A DNA stretch of 64,000 nucleotides from GCA-2737725 sp033763995 (GTDB lineage: Bacteria; Pseudomonadota; Alphaproteobacteria; Rhodospirillales; Rhodospirillaceae): contig JANRJL010000061.1 of NCBI GenBank assembly GCA_033763995.1, positions 1 to 64,000 on the forward strand, in the 5' to 3' direction. Shown in pieces: positions 43,206 through 52,428 of this stretch. The notes beneath the pieces are model-generated. The model saw nothing but the letters and a program-made list of their open reading frames with translations, had not been told where the DNA came from and searched no databases. The stretch's first letter is position 1, and each line of letters opens with the position of its first letter. The translations under genes and the position numbers were made by a program.

Positions 43206-44270
43206 ATGTCAGCACAGCCACCCGAGCCCATGGTTCGTACAGACGGCACCTACCCGGTCGTTCCGCTGCGCGCGGACACCATTAACGTCGCCGTGGTGCA
43301 GACCCGCGTGCGCGGCGTGTCGGGCGACAACCCCGCCCCCGACATCAAGGACAACCTGGATTACTTCATCGAGTGCATCGACGCCGCGCAGGGCTACGGC
43401 GGGCGCGCAGATTTGTTGTGCTTTCACGAATTTCCCATCACCGGTTTCAAGCGCTGGACGCGCGAGCAGCACTACAACCTGGCCCTCGAAGTGGGCGGCC
43501 CCGAGATCGCGCGCGTCGCCGAGAAGGCCAAGCAATACAACTGCTACATCGTCTTCGGGACGTATGCGAAAGACCCGGTTAACTGGCCCGGCCATATTCT
43601 GCATCTGATGATTCTGCTGGGGCCCGAGGGCAAGGTGCGCGCCGCCCATTGGAAACAGCGCAACGTGCGCGGCATGTTCCCCGGCTCGGAGCAATACACC
43701 AGCGCCATCTACGACGTGCATGACCGCTTCGTGGAAATGTACGGCCAGGATGCGGTGATCCCCGTCGAGCGCACCGACATCGGCAACATCGCCATGTCGG
43801 CGGTGCAGTTCGAACCCGAGCTGTTCCGCTGCATGGCCATGAAGGGGGCCGAGATCATCGCGCGCGTCGCCACCGGCGGCTTCGAGACCGACGACATGAA
43901 GCTGACCAGCTATCACAACAGCCTCTACACGCTGATCTGCAACAACTCCATCAACGTCGGCCAGCGCGGCACGGGCTTTTTGGAGGACACCAACTACGGC
44001 GGCCCCGGCCGCTCGGCGATTTATGGGCCCAGGGGCATCGAATTGGCCAAGGCCGGCGCCTTCGAGACCAAGCGCATGGTCAGCATCGACATGAAATCCT
44101 TCCGGGCCAAGCACCGCATCCCCGACGTGCACATGACGCTCTACAAGCCCGTGTTCGACCAATACCGCGAGCGTTACGACGAGGGCCTCTACGAAAAATA
44201 TATCCCCAAGGACGGCGGGGATGCTTTCCGCGTGTTCAAGGAAAACGCGCGTTGGGTACACTATTGGTGA
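43206..44270 (+). CDS. Nitrilase-superfamily protein lacking the catalytic cysteine
   Basis: 354 residues from ATG 43206 (MSAQPPEPMVR), with AAGGAA just upstream. The carbon-nitrogen hydrolase fold is clear: glutamate in LLCFHEFPITGF and lysine in AHWKQRNVRGMFPG. Where the family has the cysteine (ICYD or ICDD before PE), this protein reads NIAMSAVQFEPELFRCMAMKGAEII, with no Cys at the expected place. The length and overall pattern are near aliphatic amidases. It may be a non-enzymatic or altered-chemistry member. It stands between two solute-binding protein genes, 76 nt before the second. Confidence 0.82.
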   Translation: MSAQPPEPMVRTDGTYPVVPLRADTINVAVVQTRVRGVSGDNPAPDIKDNLDYFIECIDAAQGYGGRADLLCFHEFPITGFKRWTREQHYNLALEVGGPEIARVAEKAKQYNCYIVFGTYAKDPVNWPGHILHLMILLGPEGKVRAAHWKQRNVRGMFPGSEQYTSAIYDVHDRFVEMYGQDAVIPVERTDIGNIAMSAVQFEPELFRCMAMKGAEIIARVATGGFETDDMKLTSYHNSLYTLICNNSINVGQRGTGFLEDTNYGGPGRSAIYGPRGIELAKAGAFETKRMVSIDMKSFRAKHRIPDVHMTLYKPVFDQYRERYDEGLYEKYIPKDGGDAFRVFKENARWVHYW

Positions 44271-44346
44271 GCCAGCCGTAGGTCCACGCCGTATACTTCT
44301 GACCATCGACCCCGCGCCCGCAAAGGCCCGCAAAGGAAAGTTCCCC

Positions 44347-45954
44347 ATGAACTCAGTCCGGAAGGGATTTTGGCCGCGCTTGTATGCCGGGCTCATGCTG
44401 GCCCTGCTGGCGCTGCCCTTCGCGGCCACCGACGCCGCCGCCAAGATGGTGTTCAACCGCGGCAGTTCGGCCGAGCCCGACACGCTCGACCCCCATAAGT
44501 CCAGCGGCAACACCGCCTCCATCGTGCTGGCCGATCTGATGCTGGGCCTGATGACGTCCGACCCCGCCGGCGACGTCACACTTGGCGCGGCCGAGAAGGT
44601 CGACATCAGCCCCGACGGCTTGGTTTATACCTTCACGCTTCGCCCGGGCCTCGCCTGGTCCGACGGAACTCCCTTGACCGCCGAGGACTTCGTCTATTCC
44701 TTCCGCCGCGTCCAAGACCCCGCCACGGCCTTTCGCTATGCGCAGTGGATGTGGGCGGTGAAAAACGCCGAGGCCATCAATCGCGGCAAGATGCCGAAAG
44801 AGGAACTCGGCGTGCGCGCGGTCGACGCCCGCACCTTCGAGATGACGCTGAGCGCGCCCAACCCGGTGATCCTGGAAATCCTCACCTCGCTCGCGGGCTA
44901 TCCGGTGCCGCGCCATGTGGTGGAGAAATTCGGACCAGAGTGGACCGCGCCCGGCAACCTGGTCTCCAACGGCGCCTATGTGCTGAAGGACCGCGTGCCG
45001 CAGACCCGCGTGACGCTGGCGAAAAATCCGCTCTTTTATGACGCGGCCAACGTCAAGATCGACGAGGTGAACTTTTTCCCCACGGAAAATCTGGGCACGG
45101 TCTTGAACCGCTTCCGCGCGGGCGAGTTGGACGTGGCGTTGAATTTCCCGCCGGAGCAGCTCGACTGGCTCAAGGAAAATCTGCCCAAGGAACTGCGCAT
45201 CACGCCCAACCTCGGCGTCTATTACTTCCTCATCAACAACGCCAAGCCGCCTTTCAACGACGTGCGCGTGCGCAAGGCCCTGTCCATGGCGATCGACCGC
45301 GAGGGCATGGTGGAGAAGCTGTTCCCCACGGGTGTGACGCCCGCCTACAGCCTGGTGCCGCCGGTGGTGAGCAACTACACGGTTTACAAGGCGAAGATTT
45401 CCGAGATGCCCATGCCCGCGCGCCTGGGCGAGGCCAAGAAGCTGCTGGCCGAGGCGGGCTTTGGCGCCGACAAGCCACTCAAGTTCACGCTGCAGTTCGA
45501 CACCCTGGAGGAAAACCGCAAGATGGCCGTGGCCATGGCCTCCATGTGGCGGCCCTTGGGCGTGCAGGTGGAACTGGCCAACAGCGAGTTTCGCGACGTG
45601 CAGCGCCGCGCGCGCACCGGCGATTACGACGTCATGCGCTTCGCCTATTTCTCGCCCTTCGCCGACGCCTCGGCCTATCTCAACCTCTACCGCACCAAGG
45701 ACGCGAGCAACTTCGCGGGCTTTTCCGACGCGGCCTTCGACGCCGCCATGGCCGAGGCCAACACCGTGGCCGACATGGCCCGGCGCGCGGCGGCCATGCG
45801 CAAGGCCGAGGAAGTGCTGATGGAAACCTACGCCATCATGCCGATCTACCACTATGCCGGGCGCCGATTGGTGCACCAATACGTCAAGGGCTGGGTCGAC
45901 AACGCCCGCAACCAAAACCTGTCGCGCTATCTCGCCATCGAGAAACCGGAGTAG
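44347..45954 (+). CDS. Family-5 ABC solute-binding protein
   Basis: 535 residues from ATG 44347 (MNSVRKGFWPRLYAGLMLAL), preceded by AAAGGAAAG. The Sec signal ends near DAAA. SBP_bac_5 segments are NRGSSAEPDTLDPHKSSGN, FTLRPGLAWSDGTPLTAEDFVYSFRR and VRVRKALSMAIDREGM. It is a paralogue of the protein at 40105-41664. It follows the nitrilase-like gene and lies upstream of the Rieske oxygenase and Opp transporter genes, and is the most likely receptor for that transporter. Confidence 0.93.
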   Translation: MNSVRKGFWPRLYAGLMLALLALPFAATDAAAKMVFNRGSSAEPDTLDPHKSSGNTASIVLADLMLGLMTSDPAGDVTLGAAEKVDISPDGLVYTFTLRPGLAWSDGTPLTAEDFVYSFRRVQDPATAFRYAQWMWAVKNAEAINRGKMPKEELGVRAVDARTFEMTLSAPNPVILEILTSLAGYPVPRHVVEKFGPEWTAPGNLVSNGAYVLKDRVPQTRVTLAKNPLFYDAANVKIDEVNFFPTENLGTVLNRFRAGELDVALNFPPEQLDWLKENLPKELRITPNLGVYYFLINNAKPPFNDVRVRKALSMAIDREGMVEKLFPTGVTPAYSLVPPVVSNYTVYKAKISEMPMPARLGEAKKLLAEAGFGADKPLKFTLQFDTLEENRKMAVAMASMWRPLGVQVELANSEFRDVQRRARTGDYDVMRFAYFSPFADASAYLNLYRTKDASNFAGFSDAAFDAAMAEANTVADMARRAAAMRKAEEVLMETYAIMPIYHYAGRRLVHQYVKGWVDNARNQNLSRYLAIEKPE

Positions 45955-45981
45955 GAGAGGTCTTTCGTGGGAGAGGTGGGT

Positions 45982-46101
45982 TTAGTTTTGGCGCGGCTTG
46001 CGGCGCGCCAGGACATAGTGCGTGTAGAGTTTTGCGCACAAACCGATGGCGAACAGAACAACCGGCATGATCCAGACGAGGGTTTCAGCACGCATGTCCA
46101 T
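45982..46101 (-). CDS. Small single-span membrane protein
   Basis: 39 residues, ATG 46101 (a second ATG at 46095). MDMRAETLVWIMPVVLFAIG is followed by a basic tail (VLARRKPRQN), so one helix with a positive C-terminus in the cytoplasm is expected. It begins 2 nt after the stop of the 71-residue membrane protein on the same strand, forming a two-gene unit. It converges on the solute-binding protein gene with 27 nt between stops. I recognise no family. Confidence 0.55.
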   Translation of the reverse strand: MDMRAETLVWIMPVVLFAIGLCAKLYTHYVLARRKPRQN

Positions 46102-46103
46102 TG

Positions 46104-46319
46104 TTATTCGAGATCCTCAAGAATTAACTGGGCCCATATATGAAGGCTAACACCTGCGGCAACCCAAGCGAAGAGCAGAATCGAGTTAAGGGGACCGCCG
46201 CTCTCGAACAGAATCTTGGCGATGGGTATAAATACGCCGACCGTGGTTGAGGACATGCCGAGGCCGTTGAGAAATGAGGCGATGAGCTTGATCCTCTCGT
46301 TTTGAATTGTCGTATTCAT
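46104..46319 (-). CDS. Small membrane protein, two predicted spans
   Basis: 71 residues. A polar start (MNTTIQNERIKLIASFLNGLG) precedes two hydrophobic segments (about 23-38 and 46-63; SSTTVGVFIPIAKIL and ILLFAWVAAGVSLHIWAQLI), with an acidic end LEDLE. No family is recognised. It appears to be translated with the 39-residue protein that follows. Context near a transporter and Rieske oxygenase suggests a membrane-associated accessory role, but this is a guess. Confidence 0.55.
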   Translation of the reverse strand: MNTTIQNERIKLIASFLNGLGMSSTTVGVFIPIAKILFESGGPLNSILLFAWVAAGVSLHIWAQLILEDLE

Positions 46320-46472
46320 GCGATCAGGTCCACAATCTCGCCCAAGGGAATGCCCATTATGAAGTGGATCAAAGCGCGAAGTCTATCCAAGCGCGGCAAT
46401 TGGTCATAGATTTATGATCACTCGAGGATTTCCGCAACGTGGAAGCGGTCTGAAGACTTCGCGAGGTTCGCC

Positions 46473-47612
46473 ATGCTGATCAACACCTGGTACGTCGCCG
46501 CCGAAAGCAAGTCGCTCACCGACACGCCGTTGGGCGTGAAGATGCTCGGCCAGGACTTCGCCCTGTTCCGCGACGGGGGCGGCAAGGCCCATTGCGTGTC
46601 GGACACGTGCATTCATCGCGGCGGCTCGCTGTGCCGCGGCAAGGTCGTCGAGGGCACCATCCAGTGCCCCTATCACGGCTGGCGCTTCACCAGCGCGGGA
46701 TCATGTGTGGAAATTCCCTCGCTCGGTCCCGAGGCGTCGATCCCCAAGCGCGCGCGGGTGGACAGCTATCCGGTCGCGGAGAAGTGGGGTTGGGTGTGGG
46801 TGTTCTTGGGCGACCTGGCGGAAAAGGACCGCCCGCCGCTGCCGGATTTCTTCCCGGAATACGCGGCCTTCGAGCAAGGCGCCACCGCGTGGCGCTTCGT
46901 GCGCGGCAATTTCATGTTCGACGCCGCCTGGACGCGCGTGGTGGAAAACGGGCTCGACAACGCGCATCCGTTTTTCGTCCATCAGGACTTCGGCAACCCC
47001 GATCATCCGCGCGTGGATACCGTCGACGTGCAGCCCCGCGACTTCGGCGCCTACATGACGCGCACGCAAAAACCGGTGGAGAAGCGCGGCGTCTGGGCCG
47101 AGAAAATCACCAAGGAACGCCCCGACGTACGCACCGAGTTGCAGTTCCATGCCTCGGGCCCCAGCGTGCGCATCCAAATGCACCTGCGCCCGCCCATGAG
47201 CCAGATCATCGTCGCGGCCTACACGCCCGTCAGCGACAAACAAACGCTGAGCTGGTGGATTCAGGGCCGCAACTTCTTCACCGAGGAAAAATACGACGCC
47301 GATTCGCGCAAGCGCGTGCTCACCGTGTTCCAAGAGGACGCCAACGTGGTGGACCGCATCAAGCCGGTGCACGTGCCGCCGTCAATGAGCGCGGAGTTGA
47401 CGATCTATCCCGACGCGATGGGGTTTGCCTTCCGCAAGATGATCAAGGACTACGAGGCCAAGGGCTGGCGCATCGACACCAAGGCCATGGCGGCCGACGA
47501 CGACGTGGCGCGGGCCATCCCCTCGCCCGCGCGCGGCGCCGACCCGAAGAACTGGGTGCTGGACCCCGTGCTGCTGCGCCCGGCGCGGCCCCTGTCGGCG
47601 GCGGCGGAGTAG
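46473..47612 (+). CDS. Rieske non-heme iron oxygenase, large-subunit type
   Basis: 379 residues. The Rieske [2Fe-2S] ligands are in CIHRGGSL and CPYHGWRF (about 46-70). The catalytic domain has the mononuclear iron motif NGLDNAHPFFVH (about 157-168). The overall form matches single-component-type oxygenases such as demethylases or phenoxybenzoate/vanillate-type enzymes. No reductase is adjacent; the ferredoxin at 33015 or an unlinked reductase could serve. It is followed 13 nt later by the Opp transporter genes. Ends in Ala-Ala-Glu. Confidence 0.92.
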   Translation: MLINTWYVAAESKSLTDTPLGVKMLGQDFALFRDGGGKAHCVSDTCIHRGGSLCRGKVVEGTIQCPYHGWRFTSAGSCVEIPSLGPEASIPKRARVDSYPVAEKWGWVWVFLGDLAEKDRPPLPDFFPEYAAFEQGATAWRFVRGNFMFDAAWTRVVENGLDNAHPFFVHQDFGNPDHPRVDTVDVQPRDFGAYMTRTQKPVEKRGVWAEKITKERPDVRTELQFHASGPSVRIQMHLRPPMSQIIVAAYTPVSDKQTLSWWIQGRNFFTEEKYDADSRKRVLTVFQEDANVVDRIKPVHVPPSMSAELTIYPDAMGFAFRKMIKDYEAKGWRIDTKAMAADDDVARAIPSPARGADPKNWVLDPVLLRPARPLSAAAE

Positions 47613-47625
47613 GTTCGCGCCCCTC

Positions 47626-48585
47626 ATGACCAGTTACGCCCTTAAACGTCTGATGATCGCGTTGCCGACGTTGTTCGTCGTCGTCTCGGCGTCGTTCTTT
47701 TTGATGCACGCGGCCCCGGGCGGGCCCTTTGACGCCGACGCCAACCTGGAGCCGCAGGTGCTGGCCAACCTCAAGGCCGCCTACGACCTCGACAAGCCGG
47801 TGTTCGAGCAATACGTGATTTACCTGGGTAAGGTGGCGCGCGGCGACTTCGGCCCCTCGATCATCTATCAGGACAGCAGCGTCTCGAAGCTCATCGCCAC
47901 GGGCCTGCCCGTGAGCCTGCGCATCGGCCTCTCGGCGATATTCATCGCGGCCCTGCTGGGCGGCACGCTCGGCATCGTCGCGGCGCTCAGGCAGAACACG
48001 CGCACCGACTACACGGTGATGGCCTTCGCCATGACCGGCATCGCGGTGCCGAGCTTCGTGCTGGCGCCGCTGATGACGCTGATCTTCGGCGTGCTGCTGA
48101 AGCTGCTGCCCATCGCCACGCTGGAGCCGGGCGGATCGCTCGCGCGCGACTTTCCGGCATTTGCGCCAATGACGCCCTATATCCTACCGGTCATTGCGCT
48201 CGCCATTCCGCAGGTGGCGATCATCTCGCGGTTGACCAGAGGCGCCATGATCGAGGTGCTGCGCCAGAACTACATCCGCACCGCCCGCGCCAAGGGCCTG
48301 CCGGAGCAGCGCGTCGTGTGGCGCCATGCCTTGCAGGCGGGCATCTTGCCGGTGGTGAGTTACCTAGGGCCCGCCATCGCCGGCATCGTCACCGGCGCGG
48401 TGGTGGTGGAGACGATCTTCCAATTGCCGGGCATGGGCCGCTTTTTCATTCAGGGCGCCATCAACCGCGACTATCCGCTGGTGCTGGGCATCGTGGTGAT
48501 TTTTGCCGCCGCTATCATCGTCATGAACCTGATCGTCGACCTGCTCTACGGCCTGCTGGACCCCAAAGTGAAGGTCGACGCCTGA
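47626..48585 (+). CDS. Oligopeptide/dipeptide-type ABC permease, OppB/DppB family
   Basis: 319 residues with six membrane helices; the N-terminal MTSYALKRLMIALPTLFVV is the usual first helix. The EAA motif is RTARAKGLPEQRVVWRHAL. The region AAPGGPFD after helix 1 is a common OppB feature. It is the first of four transporter genes (OppB, C, D, F) and overlaps the next by 1 nt. Import cargo could be peptides or other bulky solutes delivered by the family-5 binding proteins. Confidence 0.95.
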   Translation: MTSYALKRLMIALPTLFVVVSASFFLMHAAPGGPFDADANLEPQVLANLKAAYDLDKPVFEQYVIYLGKVARGDFGPSIIYQDSSVSKLIATGLPVSLRIGLSAIFIAALLGGTLGIVAALRQNTRTDYTVMAFAMTGIAVPSFVLAPLMTLIFGVLLKLLPIATLEPGGSLARDFPAFAPMTPYILPVIALAIPQVAIISRLTRGAMIEVLRQNYIRTARAKGLPEQRVVWRHALQAGILPVVSYLGPAIAGIVTGAVVVETIFQLPGMGRFFIQGAINRDYPLVLGIVVIFAAAIIVMNLIVDLLYGLLDPKVKVDA

Positions 48586-49496
48586 TGGCCTTGTTTCAAG
48601 CCCAGCGCGATGCGCAATTGCAGATGATGGACGCCGCCGCGCGCCTGCGCGGCCGGCCGCTCTGGCGCGAGGCGCTGGAGCGCTTCACGCGCAATCGCGC
48701 CGCCATGGGCGGGGTGATCGTGCTCTCGTTCATTGCCGTCATGGCCGTGATCGGGCCCATGATGAGCCCCTACACGCTGGAGGATTTGGCATGGGACGCC
48801 ATCGGTGTGCCGCCCTCCTTCGAGAACAGCCGCTGGTTCGGCACCGACGACACGGGGCGCGACATGTGGGTGCTGACCTGGATGGGGGCGCACGTGTCGC
48901 TCACCATCGGCGTCATGACGACCCTGGTGGCGCTCAGCATCGGCGTCATTTACGGCGCGACGGCGGGGTATCTCGGCGGACGCGCCGACAACGTGATGAT
49001 GCGCTTCGTCGACGTGATTTACGCCCTGCCGCTGTTGTTTTTCATCATCATTCTGGTCACGGTGTTCGGCCGCAATATCTTCCTCGTGTTCGTGGCGATC
49101 GGCTGCGTCGAATGGCTGACCATGGCGCGCATCGTGCGCGGGCAAACCCTCTCCGTGAAACGCAAGGAGTACATCGAGGCGGCTTTGGCCTCGGGCGTGC
49201 GCACCGGCACCATCATCCGCCGCCACGTGATCCCCAACGTCATCGGGCCGGTCATTGTTTATGTGACGCTGCTGGTGCCCACCAACATTCTGGTGGAAAG
49301 CTACCTGAGCTTTCTGGGCTTGGGCGTGCAGGAACCGCTGACGAGCTGGGGCGTGTTGATCTCGCGCGGCGCCAATGCGCTGGAGACCGCGCCCTGGCTG
49401 CTGCTGATCCCGGCCACATGCCTCGCCATCACCATGTTTTGCTTCAACTTCATCGGCGACGGCCTGCGCGACGCGCTGGACCCCAAGGACCGCTGA
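48585..49496 (+). CDS. Oligopeptide/dipeptide-type ABC permease, OppC/DppC family
   Basis: 303 residues from ATG 48585 (MALFQAQRDAQLQMMDAA), sharing one base with the preceding stop. FGTDDTGRDMWVLTWMGAHVSLTIG is the OppC signature, and the EAA loop is EAALASGVRTGTIIRRHVIPN. Six helices are present after an N-terminal amphipathic leader. It pairs with the OppB-type permease to form the membrane channel. Confidence 0.95.
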   Translation: MALFQAQRDAQLQMMDAAARLRGRPLWREALERFTRNRAAMGGVIVLSFIAVMAVIGPMMSPYTLEDLAWDAIGVPPSFENSRWFGTDDTGRDMWVLTWMGAHVSLTIGVMTTLVALSIGVIYGATAGYLGGRADNVMMRFVDVIYALPLLFFIIILVTVFGRNIFLVFVAIGCVEWLTMARIVRGQTLSVKRKEYIEAALASGVRTGTIIRRHVIPNVIGPVIVYVTLLVPTNILVESYLSFLGLGVQEPLTSWGVLISRGANALETAPWLLLIPATCLAITMFCFNFIGDGLRDALDPKDR

Positions 49497-49499
49497 AGC

Positions 49500-50464
<965 letters not shown>

Positions 50465-50468
<4 letters not shown>

Positions 50469-51448
50469 GCGCGCCCGTGCTGAGCGTCGAAAACCTCAAG
50501 GTGCACTTCCCCATCAAGACGGGTGGATTGCTCAACCGTCGAGTCGTGCCGCTGAAGGCCGTGGACGGCGTGAGCTTCGACGTCAAGGCCGGCGAGTGCC
50601 TCGGCGTGGTGGGCGAATCGGGCTGCGGCAAGTCGACGCTCGGCCGCGCCGCGCTGCAACTCATCAAGCCCAGCGCCGGCAAGGTGGTGTGGCTGGGCGA
50701 GAACCTGGCCGAGCTGTCGGCCGAGGCCATGCGCGCGCGGCGCCGCGACTTGCAGTTGGTGTTCCAAGACCCGCTCTCAAGCCTCAACCCGCGCCTCAAC
50801 GTCGCCGAGATCATCCGCGAACCGCTCTATGCCGCCGAGCCCGACATGAGCCGCGCCGAGGCCGACGCGCGCATCGACGCCATCATGACCGCCGTGGGCT
50901 TGCTGCCCGAGATGCGCGGGCGCTATCCGCATGAGTTCTCGGGCGGGCAATGCCAGCGAATCGCCATCGCGCGGGCCATGGTGCTGAAGCCCAAGCTGAT
51001 CGTCTGCGACGAGCCCGTGAGCGCGCTCGACGTGTCGATCCAGGCGCAAGTGATCAACCTGCTCAAGCGCCTGCAGCGTGAGTTGGGCCTGTCATTGATC
51101 TTTATCAGCCATGACCTGAGCGTCGTGCGCCACCTCTGCCACCGCGTCATGGTGCTGTACCTCGGGCGCATGATGGAACTGGCGGATCGTGATGCGTTGT
51201 TTGCCCGGCCGCTGCACCCCTACACCCGGGCGCTGATCGCCGCCGTGCCGATCCCCGACCCGGCGGCCGAGCGCGCCAAGACGCCCGTGATTCTGTCGGG
51301 CGATCTGCCCTCGCCCATGAACCCGCCCTCGGGCTGCGTGTTCCGCACCCGCTGCCCCAAGGCGTCTCCTAAGTGCATCAAAGAGATGCCGACCGTGGAA
51401 ACGCTGCCGGGCGGTCATCAGATCGCGTGCCATCATTGGCGTACGTGA
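50465..51448 (+). CDS. Oligopeptide-type ABC transporter ATPase, OppF/DppF family
   Basis: 327 residues from ATG 50465 (MSAPVLSVENLKVHFPIKTG). Walker A is GESGCGKST, signature FSGGQCQRIAIARAM, Walker B LIVCDEPVSALDVS. The C-terminal CVFRTRCPKASPKC is the Cys-rich oligopeptide-transporter tail. The four transporter genes and the Rieske oxygenase form one operon. A composite inverted-repeat element begins 14 nt after the stop and may end the transcript. Confidence 0.95.
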
Positions 51449-51461
51449 ATTCAACTACATT

Positions 51462-51558
51462 TGTCATTCCGCGCGAAAGCGCGGAATCCAGAGTTTTGTG
51501 TTTCAACTCACGTAAAAACAGAAACCCCTGGATCGCGCGGTCAAGCCGCGCGATGACA
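51462..51558. repeat. Composite palindromic repeat (TCATTCC type)
   Basis: TGTCAT (51462-51467) and ATGACA (51553-51558) bound a 97-nt element with two hairpins. ATTCCGCGC/GCGCGGAAT (51466-51487) closes a GAAA loop, and ATCGCGCGG/CCGCGCGAT (51532-51554) closes a 5-nt loop. ATCCAG and CTGGAT face each other in the middle. This is the layout of the widespread proteobacterial repeat that reads TCATTCCCGCGAAAGCGGG. It sits between the converging Opp operon and the DUF1838 gene, where it could act as a terminator. Confidence 0.8.
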
Positions 51559-51571
51559 GCATAGGTATTTT

Positions 51572-52417
51572 CTAAATCCCCGGCTTATCGAGCCAGCCCG
51601 GATAATCTTTCTCGAAGCGGGCGCGCAAAGGCGCCGGGATCGCATCAAGGCTCGCCACCTTGTGGCCGAAGAGCTGCCAGGTCTGCGCGACGTTGGCCTT
51701 GCCGAAGCGCATCCATGGCCGTTGCGGCCCCAGGTTCTGAAAATGCATGGTGCTGGGCGCGGATTCGATGTCGCCGTTTTGCACGTCCGACACCTTGGCC
51801 GAGAACACCGCGAGCGACGCATTGGCCAAAACGTCGCCCACGTCCTCCAGGGGGTCGACGTTGTCGCGCTTGGGCACCGCGAAGCGCGCGCCGAAATTCT
51901 CGGGGATCCACACCTGATCGCCGTTGACCGAGGCGGGGCCGATGCGCCCCTTCATGTTGTTGCCGTCCATGCGCCCGCCCTCCTCGCCGGTGAGCGTGGT
52001 GTCGGGCTTGGCGATGATGGTCTGCATGGACTTGTAATGGCGCACCTTGCAGGTCTCGCCGTTGAACGGGTTGACCCAGGTATCGAGGATGGCGGTGCCC
52101 GCCGCGTCCTTGAAGTAGCCCGCCTCGGACATGAGCTGGATCATCGACCCGTCGGGGCGCATGGACAGGCGCTGGAAGCTGAAGCCGTCGATGGTCATGA
52201 CCTGTTGCGGCACTTCATCCCCGACCTTGAGCCACACCGTGCCCGTGTACCACCACAGGGCGAGCTTGCCCTCGCCGGCGCCGCGCATGCGCACGTAGGC
52301 GCGGTAGGCGTCGACGGTTTTGCCGAGATCGAGACCGAGCGATTTGGCGGCGAGCGCCGGCGTTGCCGCGATCACCGCTGCGGTCGCAGCGAATGTTGTG
52401 CGTCGTGAGATGGTCAT
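51572..52417 (-). CDS. Tat-exported DUF1838 family protein
   Basis: 281 residues. MTISRRTTFAATAAVIAATPALA is a twin-arginine signal. The mature part (KTVDAYRAYVRMRGAGEGKLALWWYTGTVW, RHYKSMQTIIAKP) matches the DUF1838 pattern, a family of unknown function often encoded with aromatic-compound catabolism. It is the last gene of a minus-strand unit with a serine hydrolase, a tannase/feruloyl esterase and a VOC protein; three of the four carry clear N-terminal export signals. Confidence 0.85.
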   Translation of the reverse strand: MTISRRTTFAATAAVIAATPALAAKSLGLDLGKTVDAYRAYVRMRGAGEGKLALWWYTGTVWLKVGDEVPQQVMTIDGFSFQRLSMRPDGSMIQLMSEAGYFKDAAGTAILDTWVNPFNGETCKVRHYKSMQTIIAKPDTTLTGEEGGRMDGNNMKGRIGPASVNGDQVWIPENFGARFAVPKRDNVDPLEDVGDVLANASLAVFSAKVSDVQNGDIESAPSTMHFQNLGPQRPWMRFGKANVAQTWQLFGHKVASLDAIPAPLRARFEKDYPGWLDKPGI

Positions 52418-52428
52418 ATGGCTCTCCC

